64,000 bases of DNA from Moritella sp. F3 (GCF_015082335.1 NZ_BLRL01000007.1:67235-131234), one strand, 5' to 3'. Positions 42,327 through 52,181 are shown, counted from the first letter of the stretch. Numbers and translations: made by a program. Notes: a model not told the origin generated them from the letters alone.

Positions 42327-42656
42327 ATGAACAACACAGAAACCAACGCCTCGTTTGAAACATCGAACTTGAAAATGTGGCTATAAATCATCATATTAGC
42401 AATCGCGGCATTTACGATTGTTACCGCAGAACTCGCCCCGATTGGCCTGTTAACACCAATGGCTGAAGGACTACAAAAATCAGAATCAATGATTGGCCTC
42501 ACCGTTACATTTTATGCATGGATAGGGGCAAACTTTGATTTCACTGTATTAATGAGTTTTTCAGGTACCGCTATCGTCATCTCACTCTTTATGATTTCAA
42601 TTATTCCAAGCAATATCAATGAAGTCCCTTCACAACTAGTTGGAGATAACCTATGA
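42327..42656 (+). pseudogene. Remnant of an MFS (SotB/YdeA-like) efflux transporter
   Basis: The frame opens at ATG 42327 and encodes a typical MFS drug/sugar efflux N-terminus (AIAAFTIVTAELAPIGLLTPMAEGL, TVTFYAWIGA) but with an in-frame TAA after codon 19. After the first two membrane segments it jumps directly to a C-terminal segment (SFSGTAIVISLFMISIIP) and stops at 42656. Intact relatives have about 390-400 residues; only about 110 codons remain, so the central ten or so helices have been deleted in frame. The stop overlaps the next gene as ATGA, preserving the original operon layout. A restart at the ATG at 42459 would give 65 residues that cannot form a transporter. Confidence 0.88.
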
Positions 42657-43048
42657 GTTCACACACAACCGATATATCAGAGTACGGTAAAGAGATCATG
42701 AATACCCTACAACCAGGACTGGCAGATCAAGTCATCGCAAAGCTCGCTGAATTAGATGACGATCTTCCTAAACTCATTGTTAACTATGCATTTGCAGATG
42801 TCGTCGGCAGACCGGGGTTAGATATAAAAACACGAGAAATGCTCACCGTCGCGTCTTTAATCACCTTGGGGAACGCGCAACCACAGCTTGAACTACATAT
42901 GAGGGCGTCGTTGAATGTCGGCGTGACAGAAAAAGAGTTACTTGAAATCGTAATACAGATGGCCATTTATGCCGGCGTGCCAGCCTGTATGAATGCGATA
43001 ACGGCTTATCGTAATGCCGTGACAACATTTAATAAATCAAATCAGTAA
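42653..43048 (+). CDS. Carboxymuconolactone decarboxylase family protein
   Basis: 131-residue all-helical protein of the CMD family. Visible are VVGRPGLDIKTREMLTVASLITLG and QLELHMRASLNVGVTEKELLEIVIQMAIYAGVP, which fit the decarboxylase-type subgroup; the CxxC of AhpD peroxidases is absent. GGAG precedes the ATG, which overlaps the broken MFS gene. Such genes are often found with tautomerases under MarR or LysR control. The true substrate is unknown, and the partners on both sides are broken, so it may be a survivor of a dying operon. Confidence 0.88.
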   Translation: MSSHTTDISEYGKEIMNTLQPGLADQVIAKLAELDDDLPKLIVNYAFADVVGRPGLDIKTREMLTVASLITLGNAQPQLELHMRASLNVGVTEKELLEIVIQMAIYAGVPACMNAITAYRNAVTTFNKSNQ

Positions 43049-43061
43049 CAAAGGACAACCT

Positions 43062-43281
43062 ATGCCAATTATCAACGTAACGACGTGGAAAAGTGACGAT
43101 AAGGAAATGAAAAAAGTTACTGCAGGAACTCACCAAAACAACACATAAAGTGACTGGTGCACCGCTTGATAAAATAACAGTCTATATTCAAGAAATAGAA
43201 AGAAGTGAATGGGCTGAAGCAGGAATAGCTGGGGATGATGCGAGCTTTCCTGTAAAGAGCCGCCGCAAAACATACGCTTAG
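43062..43281 (+). pseudogene. Frameshifted 4-oxalocrotonate tautomerase family gene
   Basis: ATG at 43062 with AAGGA upstream begins MPIINVTTWKSDDKEMKK with the catalytic Pro2 of tautomerases. In an A6 run (43109-43115 region) one extra A moves the frame, giving a stop after 28 codons. Reading one base later restores a tautomerase body: LLQELTKTTHKVTGAPLDKITVYIQE and EWAEAGI, ending TAG at 43281. Total length (219 bases plus one) fits a 72-residue protein. It could be a pseudogene, a sequencing error in a homopolymer, or slippage-dependent expression. Confidence 0.85.
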
Positions 43282-43284
43282 TAA

Positions 43285-43316
43285 AAAGCCCTGTGAGATT
43301 GCTCTCACAGGGCTTT
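43285..43316. terminator. Bidirectional terminator between tautomerase and lysS
   Basis: Perfect 14-bp stem (43285-43298 with 43303-43316), loop TTGC, with AAAGCCC/GGGCTTT ends serving both strands. Confidence 0.85.
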
Positions 43317-43354
43317 ATATTCATTAATTAGTGCATCATTATGGATGCAACTAA

Positions 43355-44863
43355 TTAGCTATTTGCTTGCGGACGCATCGCAGGGAATAAGATAACGTCA
43401 CGAATAGTATGCGTATTTGTAAATAACATCGCTAAACGGTCGATACCAATACCTTGACCAGCAGTCGGTGGTAAACCATGCTCTAGTGCAGTGATGTAAT
43501 CTGCATCGTAGTACATAGCTTCATCATCGCCAGCGTCTTTTGCGTTAACTTGCGCTTTAAAGCGTTCGTCTTGGTCTTGTGCATCGTTAAGCTCAGAGAA
43601 ACCATTTGCAACTTCACGGCCGCCGATGAAGAACTCGAAACGGTCAGTGAAGAACGGGTTGTCATCGCTACGACGTGCTAACGGTGAGATATCTGCTGGG
43701 TAGCCAGTGATGAAGGTTGGTTGAATCAGTTGTGGTTCAGCTGTTTCACCAAAGATCTCTTCTAGTAATTGACCACAAGTCCAGAATTTCTCAACATTCA
43801 TGTGTAGTGATTTCGCAATAGAAACCATTAACTCACGATCTTGAACGCCTTCGTTAGTCAGTGCTTGAATGACTTCGTGCTCAGGGTTGTACTGTTTGAT
43901 TGCATCTAGCATGCTAATACGTGTGTATTTGCCACCAAATTCAACAGTCTCATCACCGTAAGGCATAGATGTAGCGCCAAGTACTTCAACTGCTACCGTG
44001 CTTAGCATTTCTTCAGTGAAATCCATAAGATCATTATAATCAGCGTAAGCTTGGTAGAATTCCATCATTGTAAATTCAGGATTGTGACGAGGAGATAGAC
44101 CTTCGTTACGGAAGTTACGGTTGATTTCAAATACACGATCAAAACCGCCAACAACTAAACGCTTAAGGTATAGCTCTGGTGCTACACGTAGGTACATTTC
44201 TTGATCAAGCGCGTTATGGTGCGTGATGAATGGACGTGCAGTTGCACCACCAGGGATCACGTGCATCATTGGCGTTTCAACTTCCATGTAATCTTTCGAT
44301 ACCATGAAGTTACGGATAGCTGTTACTAACTTAGAACGGACGATGAATGCATTACGCGATTCAGCATTTACGATAAGGTCAACATAACGCTGACGGTAAC
44401 ACATTTCTTGGTCAGTCAGACCGTGGAATTTTTCTGGTAACGGACGTAATGCTTTAGTCATTAGTACGTATTCAGTCATTTCAACGTAAAGATCGCCTTT
44501 ACCTGATTTGTTTAGTGCGCCAGTAATACCAACGATATCACCGATATCTAGACCACCAAGATCCGCTTTCTGTGCTTTTTGCACGTCTTTAGATGCGTAT
44601 GCTTGAATACGACCAGATGTATCCTGGATAGCAAGGAAAGGACCACGTTTAGCCATGATACGACCCGCGATGCTTACCACATGCTGCATTTCCACTAATT
44701 CTTCTTTTGACTTCTCGCCAAATGCTGCCTGTAAATCTGCTGACTTATCTTTTACACGAAAGTCGTTAGGGTGGCCATTTGCTTTACAGTTCTTGCGGAT
44801 ATGATCTAATTTCGCGCGACGTTCTGCAATCAGTTTGTTTTCATCTTGTAACTGTTCAGTCAT
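43355..44863 (-). CDS. lysS: Lysyl-tRNA synthetase (class II)
   Basis: Charges tRNA-Lys. The 502 residues have the N-terminal OB anticodon-binding domain ([25 protein letters not shown]) and class II motifs: motif 2 [23 protein letters not shown] and motif 3 [12 protein letters not shown]. It follows prfB by 16 bases; the prfB-lysS operon is conserved. Confidence 0.99.
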   Translation of the reverse strand: MTEQLQDENKLIAERRAKLDHIRKNCKANGHPNDFRVKDKSADLQAAFGEKSKEELVEMQHVVSIAGRIMAKRGPFLAIQDTSGRIQAYASKDVQKAQKADLGGLDIGDIVGITGALNKSGKGDLYVEMTEYVLMTKALRPLPEKFHGLTDQEMCYRQRYVDLIVNAESRNAFIVRSKLVTAIRNFMVSKDYMEVETPMMHVIPGGATARPFITHHNALDQEMYLRVAPELYLKRLVVGGFDRVFEINRNFRNEGLSPRHNPEFTMMEFYQAYADYNDLMDFTEEMLSTVAVEVLGATSMPYGDETVEFGGKYTRISMLDAIKQYNPEHEVIQALTNEGVQDRELMVSIAKSLHMNVEKFWTCGQLLEEIFGETAEPQLIQPTFITGYPADISPLARRSDDNPFFTDRFEFFIGGREVANGFSELNDAQDQDERFKAQVNAKDAGDDEAMYYDADYITALEHGLPPTAGQGIGIDRLAMLFTNTHTIRDVILFPAMRPQANS

Positions 44864-44879
44864 TTTTTAACCCTATTTT

Positions 44880-45978
44880 TTACAGGCCTGATTTCAGGCT
44901 GGCTTCAATAAATTTGTCTAAATCACCGTCTAAAACGGCTTGTGTGTTGCGTGTTTCAACACCTGTACGTAAATCTTTTACGCGTGAGTCATCCAGTACG
45001 TATGAACGGATCTGGCTGCCCCAACCAATATCTGATTTAGCATCTTCCGCGATTTGTTTTTCAGCGTTTTGTTTTTGCATTTCATGCTCAAACAATTTCG
45101 CTCGCATTTGCTTCATCGCTGCATCTTTATTCTTATGCTGAGAGCGATCGTTCTGGCATTGTACAACAAGATTGGTCGGTAAGTGAGTAATACGTACCGC
45201 TGATTCTGTTGTATTTACGTGCTGACCACCCGCGCCTGACGCACGGTATACATCGATACGTAAGTCCGATGGATTTAAGTCAATTTCGATACTGTCATCA
45301 ATTTCTGGATAAACAAATACCGATGCAAATGAGGTATGGCGACGGCCACTTGAATCGAATGGTGATTTACGCACTAAACGGTGAACGCCCGTCTCTGTAC
45401 GTAACCAACCGAAAGCATACTCTCCACCCAAACGGATAGTCGCGCCTTTAATTCCGGCTACATCGCCAGCTGATACTTCGATCAATTCAACTTTAAATTT
45501 GTGTGCCTCACCCCATCGTAAGAACATACGTAATAACATGTTTGCCCAATCTTGTGCTTCGGTACCGCCCGAGCCAGATTGGATATCAAGATAACAGTCA
45601 TTAGCATCTTGCTTGCCTGAAAACATACGACGAAACTCAAGCTTAGCAAGCTGTGCTTCTAAACCGATAATTTCATGTTCTGCTTCTGCAAATGTTTCTT
45701 CATCTTCAGCTTCAACTGCCAGTTCAACTAAGCCTTCAACGTCATCACAACCCGTACCGAGATCATCAATCGTTTTGACGACCAATTCTAATGATGCGCG
45801 TTCTTTACCTAATTCTTGTGCTCTTTTAGGGTCACTCCATACTTCCGATGACTCTAATTCCGCAGATACCTCTTCTAGACGCTCTTTACTAGCATCATAG
45901 TCAAAGATACCCCCGAAGCAGCTCAGCACGTTCGCCTAGCTCCTTTAATTTATTCATTACTGGATTTACTTCAAACAT
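44880..45978 (-). CDS. prfB: Peptide chain release factor 2, with programmed +1 frameshift
   Basis: Terminates translation at UGA and UAA. The true start is ATG at 45978: 25 codons read [11 protein letters not shown]...LLRGYL and reach an in-frame TGA at 45903-45901. A +1 shift on CTT TGA C continues as [12 protein letters not shown]... to the stop at 44880, giving 365 residues, the E. coli length. The coding parts are 45978-45904 and 45902-44880. The protein carries the SPF tripeptide region ([14 protein letters not shown]) for stop-codon reading and the GGQ motif ([18 protein letters not shown]) for peptide release. A prediction that begins at 45929 would miss the real N-terminus. Co-transcribed with lysS. 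Confidence 0.98.
45900..45914 (-). promoter_or_regulatory. prfB recoding site (autoregulatory +1 frameshift)
   Basis: On the minus strand GGGGG (45914-45910) acts as an internal Shine-Dalgarno-like element just before TATCTTTGAC, the slippery CTT followed by TGA C. This is the known autoregulatory signal of prfB: low RF2 lets the ribosome pause and shift. Confidence 0.95.
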
Positions 45979-46289
45979 GATTTTGCTCTATTTTGGTTGT
46001 ATTCAGCATGGTGCTAAATATAGTGTACCTAGCATTATGCGCTGAATATCGAATTCAACACGCAACTAAGTATATTGCTCTAACTATGGGATTTTACACA
46101 ACAGCAAATTTTACCGAATTCACTAGCGGATAAACAGGGTAAGATTAAGAAAATAGCAAATTAATCGATAATATGAGCAAAAAAATGCAGATAAACAAAA
46201 AATGAGCTAAAAGTCGGTTAAAACGCAGAAATAAAATAACAAAAAACCATGCTAGGGCAGCATGGTTTTAAAATAGCCGAGGTGAAAAT
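45979..46289. other. 311-base AT-rich gap between prfB and CBS gene
   Basis: No reading frame of interest. It holds the terminator of the CBS gene near its right end and must hold the prfB promoter, though none stands out by eye. Confidence 0.5.
46243..46269 (-). terminator. Terminator of the CBS-domain gene
   Basis: 11-bp stem (46243-46253 with 46259-46269) with CCATGCT/AGCATGG and a 5-nt loop; a six-T run follows on the minus strand. Confidence 0.85.
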
Positions 46290-46703
46290 CTAGCTCAATT
46301 GGTTACACTGATTATTATTTTCAGCCAACACTTTCAGGATATCTCTGCGGCTAATAATACCCACCAACTGACTCGCTTCAACAACCGGATAAACACTGAA
46401 GTTATCCTTGCTCATGCGGATCGCGATATCAACAATACTATCTTGTGGAGAAACACTCACGACATTCTTGCTCATCACATCATTAACAATCGCAGGTTTG
46501 TCGCAGTGGTAACTACCGCTAATCAATGCTTGCATGCAATCGGATTCCGATACAAAGCCAATCACTTCATTCGTAGGGTTAACAACTGGTATCGCGTTAA
46601 TCTGATGTTTAGCAAACAGTTCAACTACAGCCACCAGTGACGTGCCACATGGAATACTTGGGGCATTAATTTTCATTTCATTCATTACGCGTTGCATAGT
46701 CAT
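46290..46703 (-). CDS. Tandem CBS-domain protein
   Basis: 137-residue protein consisting of two CBS motifs: INAIPVVNPTNEVIGFVSESDCMQAL and FSVYPVVEASQLVGIISRRDILKVL. CBS pairs bind adenine nucleotides and serve as energy or ionic sensors, but as a stand-alone module the target is unknown. AAGGA precedes the ATG. It sits alone between recJ and prfB, with its own terminator, where E. coli has no such gene. The spacing from recJ (about 136 bases) suggests an independent promoter. Confidence 0.9.
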   Translation of the reverse strand: MTMQRVMNEMKINAPSIPCGTSLVAVVELFAKHQINAIPVVNPTNEVIGFVSESDCMQALISGSYHCDKPAIVNDVMSKNVVSVSPQDSIVDIAIRMSKDNFSVYPVVEASQLVGIISRRDILKVLAENNNQCNQLS

Positions 46704-46839
46704 GGTCTATATCCTTATCTTAAAGCAGGATTGCTGTAGAAGAGGTATTAACTATAACGGCAAACACTGCATAGCTAAAGACGATTAAAACTAAACATTT
46801 GATCGCCTTTAGCTATCAATATACGGTCAACTTAAAATT

Positions 46840-48573
46840 CTACGAACGTAATGGCTGTAAATGCTCAACCATAAACTGCAGACTACGCTTACCACGAAAC
46901 TCATTTACATCAAGTTTGTAGGCTAACTCGATCTTCTGCACAGAGGCATCAGGCCATACTTCCAAGTCAACGTTAAAGGCAATCGCATCAACCAATGGGC
47001 CACCATTTTCAGGCTCAAGCATCATTTTTAAATGCTTCTTACCAACAAGACGTTGCTCACGTAATCTAAAAATACCATCAAAGATCGGTTCAGGGAACAT
47101 CTGCCCCCATGGTGCCGCCTCTTTAATTAGCTCTGCCGTTGGCAGTGACAGTTCCTCACTCGGTAGTTCACCATCACTTAATACCACGCCAGTTAACTGC
47201 TCTTCAGTGAGCAACTCTTGCACTAAGGTATTAAACTGCTTCGAAAACTCATCATAACAATCAAGACGTAATGATAAACCAGCCGCCATGGCATGACCGC
47301 CGAACTTCAAGATCATTCCCGGATTACGGGTATCAAGTAGCTCCAAAGCATCACGTAAATGCAGACCTGGAATCGAGCGTGCTGAACCTTTGATTTCACC
47401 TTCACCCGCATCTGCAAAAGCAATAACAGGGCGATGAAAGCGTTCTTTGATACGTGACGCGACCAAACCAACGACACCTTGGTGCCAATCATCTTGGAAT
47501 AAACAAATACCGTAGGGTACCTCTCCAGCATCAAAATCAACACTCTTGAGAATAGCTAAGGCTTCTTGCTGCATCGAGCCTTCAATTTCTTTACGCTCTT
47601 CATTGAGGCTATCAAGCTCACCAGCAAAACGACGCGCATTATTTAAGTCTTCACACAATAATGTCGCCACGCCTACTGACATGTCATCTAGACGCCCTGC
47701 GGCATTTAATCTTGGCCCTAACGCAAAACCTAAATCGCTGGCACAAAGTTGAGCTTGATTACGATTGGCAATTTCGATTAATGCTTTAATACCCGGACGA
47801 CATTTGTCGGCGCGAATACGTTGCAAACCTTGATGCACTAAAATACGGTTATTTGCATCGAGCGGCACCACATCAGCAACCGTACCCAAAGCAACTATGT
47901 CTAACAGACAAGCTAAGTTCGGCTCAACGAAACCCTGTTTAGCAAACCAATTCTGTTCACGCAGCGCGCCACGTAAAGCCAGCATCAAGTAAAAAGCAAC
48001 ACCAACACCGGCCAGGTTTTTACTTGGAAAAGTACAGCCATGCTGATTCGGATTTACAATCGCATCTGCAGCCGGCGTTTCATTACCCGGTAGATGGTGA
48101 TCGGTCACGAGCACTTTAATGCCTAAGGCTTTTGCCGCGGCAACCCCAGCAATACTGGAAATACCGTTATCCACAGTCATGATCACCTGCGCGCCATTGG
48201 CAGCAGCAAGATCAACAATTTCAGGGCTTAAGCCATAACCAAATTCAAAACGGTTCGGCACTAAAAAATCAACATTACGATAACCCAGCATTTTAAACGC
48301 TAGTATCGACAATGCCGTACTCGTCGCACCATCGGCATCAAAATCACCAACAACAATAATACGTTGATTTTGTTCTAGCGCCGTAACTAATAATTCACAC
48401 GCCGCAGTCATGCCTTTAAGCTGATTAGGGCGTAATAAGTTTTTAGCCCCTTTATCTAGTTCTTGATCAGAGGTAACACCGCGACTTGCATAAATCTGAC
48501 GTAGCAATGCGGGTACCGCTGTCGATATACCGTCGCAATCTAGATTATCACGACGCTTAATTTGTTTATTCAA
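46840..48573 (-). CDS. recJ: Single-stranded-DNA-specific exonuclease RecJ
   Basis: 5'-3' exonuclease for recombination and mismatch repair. The 577 residues contain the DHH phosphoesterase motifs VVGDFDADGATSTALS, TVDNGISS, VTDHHLPG and, in the DHHA1 part, GGHAMAAGLSL. The start is TTG at 48573, overlapping the dsbC stop as TTGA. Conserved xerD-dsbC-recJ order. Confidence 0.97.
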   Translation of the reverse strand: MNKQIKRRDNLDCDGISTAVPALLRQIYASRGVTSDQELDKGAKNLLRPNQLKGMTAACELLVTALEQNQRIIVVGDFDADGATSTALSILAFKMLGYRNVDFLVPNRFEFGYGLSPEIVDLAAANGAQVIMTVDNGISSIAGVAAAKALGIKVLVTDHHLPGNETPAADAIVNPNQHGCTFPSKNLAGVGVAFYLMLALRGALREQNWFAKQGFVEPNLACLLDIVALGTVADVVPLDANNRILVHQGLQRIRADKCRPGIKALIEIANRNQAQLCASDLGFALGPRLNAAGRLDDMSVGVATLLCEDLNNARRFAGELDSLNEERKEIEGSMQQEALAILKSVDFDAGEVPYGICLFQDDWHQGVVGLVASRIKERFHRPVIAFADAGEGEIKGSARSIPGLHLRDALELLDTRNPGMILKFGGHAMAAGLSLRLDCYDEFSKQFNTLVQELLTEEQLTGVVLSDGELPSEELSLPTAELIKEAAPWGQMFPEPIFDGIFRLREQRLVGKKHLKMMLEPENGGPLVDAIAFNVDLEVWPDASVQKIELAYKLDVNEFRGKRSLQFMVEHLQPLRS

Positions 48574-49391
48574 GATTTATCCATCTGTTCTAAAATATTA
48601 ACAAGCTGTGCTGCTGGCACATAACCCGGTTGCATCTGGCCATTATCAAACACAATTGCAGGTGTCCCTGTAACGCCTAAACGACGGCCTAGCTCATATT
48701 GTTTTGCGACCGTATTCGTACACATTTCAGGTACAACTTTACCACCACGCTTCGCATTGTCCATCGCTTGAACTTTATCTTCAGCACACCAAATTGATGC
48801 CATGTCTTGATACGTAGGAGAGTTCAAACCGCCACGTGGGAAAGCTAAATATTTAACACTCACGCCCAATTGATTAAGCTCTGCAACTTCATTATGTAAC
48901 TTACGGCAATAACCACAGTTAATATCGGTAAATACGGTGATGCTGTATTTTTCATTTTCAGCAGGGTAATTAATCGTCTCACTCGCAAGCACTTGTATTG
49001 CTTGTTGACGAACTTTACCCATAGCCTGCTCGGTTAGATCGATAACACCAGCATCACTTACTTGATAAAGTGAGCCTTGAATAAGATTAGACGCATCTGC
49101 ATTAACGTAAAAGATACCTTGATCAGTAACCACTTCAAATAAACCAGGGATCGCACTATCGCTCACGCTTGATACTTTAAAGTTAAGTTTTGCTGCAAGT
49201 AAACGTGAAATATCTTGGTGCTTAGGCGATAAGTCTGCACCTGCGGTTTTAGCCACAACAGTCTGCACTGCGACATCTTGTGCTACTGATGCTTGTTTTG
49301 GTGAAGTCTGTTCCGGCGCACTGTTTATTCCAAATACAAAGCTGCCTACAAAGCCTGCCGCAATTGCTGTAATTAATACTTTCTTTAACAT
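48570..49391 (-). CDS. dsbC: Thiol:disulfide interchange protein DsbC
   Basis: Periplasmic disulfide isomerase. The 273 residues begin with a signal peptide, then the dimerisation domain (LNFKVSSVSDSAIPGLFEVVTDQGIFYV) and a thioredoxin fold with the active site CGYC in FTDINCGYCRKLH and the cis-Pro loop VTGTPAIVF. The region between signal and dimer domain is somewhat longer than in E. coli. GGAG precedes the ATG. Confidence 0.97.
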   Translation of the reverse strand: MLKKVLITAIAAGFVGSFVFGINSAPEQTSPKQASVAQDVAVQTVVAKTAGADLSPKHQDISRLLAAKLNFKVSSVSDSAIPGLFEVVTDQGIFYVNADASNLIQGSLYQVSDAGVIDLTEQAMGKVRQQAIQVLASETINYPAENEKYSITVFTDINCGYCRKLHNEVAELNQLGVSVKYLAFPRGGLNSPTYQDMASIWCAEDKVQAMDNAKRGGKVVPEMCTNTVAKQYELGRRLGVTGTPAIVFDNGQMQPGYVPAAQLVNILEQMDKS

Positions 49392-49501
49392 CTGATTTGT
49401 CTCCGCTGTTATCCTTAATGGATATCTATAGTGATAAATTAACAGAATTAATTATTTATCACTAGCCTTAAATCCTGACCAATAGCTCATCATCAGCACA
49501 G

Positions 49502-50392
49502 TTACGCGCGTGGGTGATGCTCACTATGCAGCTGCTCTAATCGCGCCGTCGCAACATACGTATAAATTTGCGTGGTCGATAAATCACTATGACCTAATAA
49601 CATCTGTACAACACGTAAGTCCGCGCCATAATTCAACAAATGCGTGGCAAAAGCATGGCGTAACGTATGTGGTGATAAATGCGTGGTGATCCCCGCAACT
49701 TGTGAATAGTGCTTAAGACGATGCCAAAAGGTCTGCCGAGTCATAAAATTACCACGTCGTGATGGAAATACCACATCAGACGTTAGCCCTTTCAGTAAGG
49801 TCGCACGCCCTTCATCAATAAAGCGCTCTGTCCAATACACAGCCTCTTCACCCATAGGCACTAAACGTTCCTTCCCACCCTTACCTGTTACACGTACAAG
49901 GCCTTGGCGTAAGCTCATCGACTCCATGCTCAAACCAACTAGCTCTGATACCCGTAAACCCGTTGCATAGAGTAATTCCATCATGGCTTTATCGCGTAAT
50001 TGAATCGGATCATCAAGTTCAGGCGCGGACAGTAATGCATCCACTTCCGCTTCCGATAAGTTACCCGGTAAGCGCTGCGGAAGTTTAGGACTGATAAGCA
50101 GCGCGGTTGGATCATCATCACGTAACTGTTCACGATAAAAGTATTGATAAAGGCGACGAATTGCACTTAATTGACGCGCCGTGCTACTGGCTTTGTAACC
50201 TAAATCAAAGCGGCTAGCCATAAAAGCTTGGATCTCAAGGCGATCGACCGTTAATAACTGCTGCTTATGTTGCACTAGCCAGTGATGATATTGGTTTAAG
50301 TCATTACGGTAAGACATCAGGGTGTTATCTGATAATCCGCGTTCATGCCACATAACATCTAAAAACTGTTCTATTATTTCAATCTTTTCCAA
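49502..50392 (-). CDS. xerD: Tyrosine recombinase XerD
   Basis: Resolves chromosome dimers at dif with XerC. The 296 residues show the N-terminal SAM-like domain (LSDNTLMSYRNDLNQYHHWL) and the catalytic residues Arg in ATGLRVSELV, Lys in GKGGKERLVP, His-x-x-Arg in SPHTLRHAFATHLL, His in LLGHSDLSTTQ and the Tyr nucleophile in IYTYVA. The start is TTG at 50392. A weak AT-rich hairpin follows before dsbC (49429-49472 region). Confidence 0.97.
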   Translation of the reverse strand: MEKIEIIEQFLDVMWHERGLSDNTLMSYRNDLNQYHHWLVQHKQQLLTVDRLEIQAFMASRFDLGYKASSTARQLSAIRRLYQYFYREQLRDDDPTALLISPKLPQRLPGNLSEAEVDALLSAPELDDPIQLRDKAMMELLYATGLRVSELVGLSMESMSLRQGLVRVTGKGGKERLVPMGEEAVYWTERFIDEGRATLLKGLTSDVVFPSRRGNFMTRQTFWHRLKHYSQVAGITTHLSPHTLRHAFATHLLNYGADLRVVQMLLGHSDLSTTQIYTYVATARLEQLHSEHHPRA

Positions 50393-50632
50393 GCGAGTGC
50401 CCTATGCTGCGTTACGGTTGCCATTACGGTTGCAGTGCTTATTACTGTTACGATGAAATAGCAATAAACACCGTCATTTCATCAGTATAACAACACTGTA
50501 TAAATAAACATGGATTATAGTACAATTATCTCATGTTACTATATAAAAATAATGCGCGGACAATGTGCAACAAACGCTCAAATCACGGTTAGCACATAAC
50601 ATAACTAGCAACTCAGCCTTTGGATGTAGAAA

Positions 50633-51151
50633 ATGAAAATCGGTTTATATTACGGCTCCACTACTTTTTATACCACCATGGCTGCGGAAAAGATCCAAGC
50701 TGAAATCGGGACAGAGCTTGTCGACTTACATGACATAAAAGACCATGGCTTTACCGATATCGAAAATTATGACGTGGTTCTATTTGGTATTTCGACTTGG
50801 GATTACGGTGAACTGCAAGAAGACTGGGGTGACCTGTGGTCTGATATCGCAGGCATCGAACTCGCAGGTAAAACCGTCGCGCTATTTGGTCTTGGCGATC
50901 AAGTTAATTACAGCGAATGGTACCTCGATGCGATGGGTATGCTATTTGACGAACTGCAAGGTAAAGGAATTCACTTTATCGGCCAATGGCCAAACCAAGG
51001 CTATGAATTCGTCGCGTCAAAAGCATTAACGGAAGATGAGAGCCAATTTTTTGGTCTTGCGCTAGATGAAGATAGCCAATACGACCAAACGGATGAACGT
51101 ATTGCAACCTGGTCATTGCAAGTACTCGAAGAAATTGCAGCGCTGTATTGA
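50633..51151 (+). CDS. fldB: Flavodoxin FldB
   Basis: FMN electron carrier. The 172 residues have the phosphate-binding loop YYGSTTFYTTMAAEKI, the STWDYGELQEDW loop next to the flavin and FGLGDQVNYSEWYLDAMG. The YGST...T form and context next to xerD point to FldB over FldA. It is divergent from xerD and ends at a strong terminator. Confidence 0.95.
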   Translation: MKIGLYYGSTTFYTTMAAEKIQAEIGTELVDLHDIKDHGFTDIENYDVVLFGISTWDYGELQEDWGDLWSDIAGIELAGKTVALFGLGDQVNYSEWYLDAMGMLFDELQGKGIHFIGQWPNQGYEFVASKALTEDESQFFGLALDEDSQYDQTDERIATWSLQVLEEIAALY

Positions 51152-51243
51152 TAACGCTGAAAAGCTCATCACGACTCATAACAACAAATATAAGTATCTG
51201 CAGGCATAACGTCTAATAATTACAACAGATAGAATAGAAAGTA

Positions 51244-51280
51244 AAAAAGGCCCTACAATCTAAGATTGTAGGGCCTTTTT
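51244..51280. terminator. Strong bidirectional terminator between fldB and hflC
   Basis: 17-bp perfect stem (51244-51260 with 51264-51280), 3-nt loop, GGCCCTAC core and T-runs on both strands. Confidence 0.95.
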
Positions 51281-51302
51281 ATTATCCATTAACAAGTAAT
51301 GT

Positions 51303-52178
51303 TTATTTTAAAGAAACGCCTTTCATGTAATCGAAGAAATCGCTCTCAGGAGAGATTACTAATACATCAGATTTGTTACTAAAACTCTTAGTGTAAGCTT
51401 GTAAGCTACGTAAGAAGTTATAAAATTCAACATCTTTGTTATATGAATCAGCGTATATTTTCGCAGCTCGAGCATCACCTTCACCACGTAATTGACGTGC
51501 TTGACGGTTAGCATCAGCTAGCATTACTGTTACTTTAGCGTCAACAGATGCTTTAATGATCTCAGCTTGCTCATAACCTTGCGAACGGTGCTCTTTCGCT
51601 ACAGCATGACGCTCTGCACTCATACGTTGGAAGATACTGTTACTTACTTCCTCAGGTAGATTGATTTGCTTGATGCGCACATCTTCAACCAAAATACCTA
51701 GCTCAGATGAACGAGCCATACGTTTTAATGCATCTTCCATCACTTCGCCACGTTCACCAGAAACGATATCTTTAATGGTGCGGTTACCAATCTCATTACG
51801 TAGACCATTGGTAATTTTACGTGATAATAAAGACTCTGCTTGTAAGAAATTACCGCCATTGGTTGCAAGGTAAAACTTCTCAAAGTCTTCAATACGCCAT
51901 TTTACATAAGAATCGATAATTAAATCTTTCTTTTCTGACGTAACGAAACGGTCAGCAAGACCATCAAGTGTTTGTAAGCGTGAGCTTAACACTCGAATTG
52001 AATCGATAAATGGTACTTTAAAGTTCAGACCAGGAAGGTAAACCTTCGCTTCATCACCTGTTTTAAGTACTTTACCAAAACGAACAACTAGCGCACGTTG
52101 ACCTTCGTTCACCACAAAGAAAGACGAAAAACCAAGTAATAGCACAAGTACTAAAATAACTGCTTTTAATTGATTCAT
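51303..52178 (-). CDS. hflC: FtsH protease modulator HflC
   Basis: SPFH/prohibitin-family membrane protein that forms the HflKC cage around FtsH. The 291 residues have one N-terminal membrane helix (AVILVLVLLLGFSSFFVV), the SPFH domain (GQRALVVRFGKVL) and a coiled-coil with RQARQLRGEGDARAAKIYADSYNKD. It follows hflK by three bases. Confidence 0.97.
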   Translation of the reverse strand: MNQLKAVILVLVLLLGFSSFFVVNEGQRALVVRFGKVLKTGDEAKVYLPGLNFKVPFIDSIRVLSSRLQTLDGLADRFVTSEKKDLIIDSYVKWRIEDFEKFYLATNGGNFLQAESLLSRKITNGLRNEIGNRTIKDIVSGERGEVMEDALKRMARSSELGILVEDVRIKQINLPEEVSNSIFQRMSAERHAVAKEHRSQGYEQAEIIKASVDAKVTVMLADANRQARQLRGEGDARAAKIYADSYNKDVEFYNFLRSLQAYTKSFSNKSDVLVISPESDFFDYMKGVSLK

Positions 52179-52181
52179 AGC

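Noticed and set aside
45901..45903. In-frame TGA in prfB as selenocysteine or pseudogene
   Set aside because: The CTT TGA C context with an upstream G5 element is the known prfB frameshift site, and the +1 frame gives the full family length.
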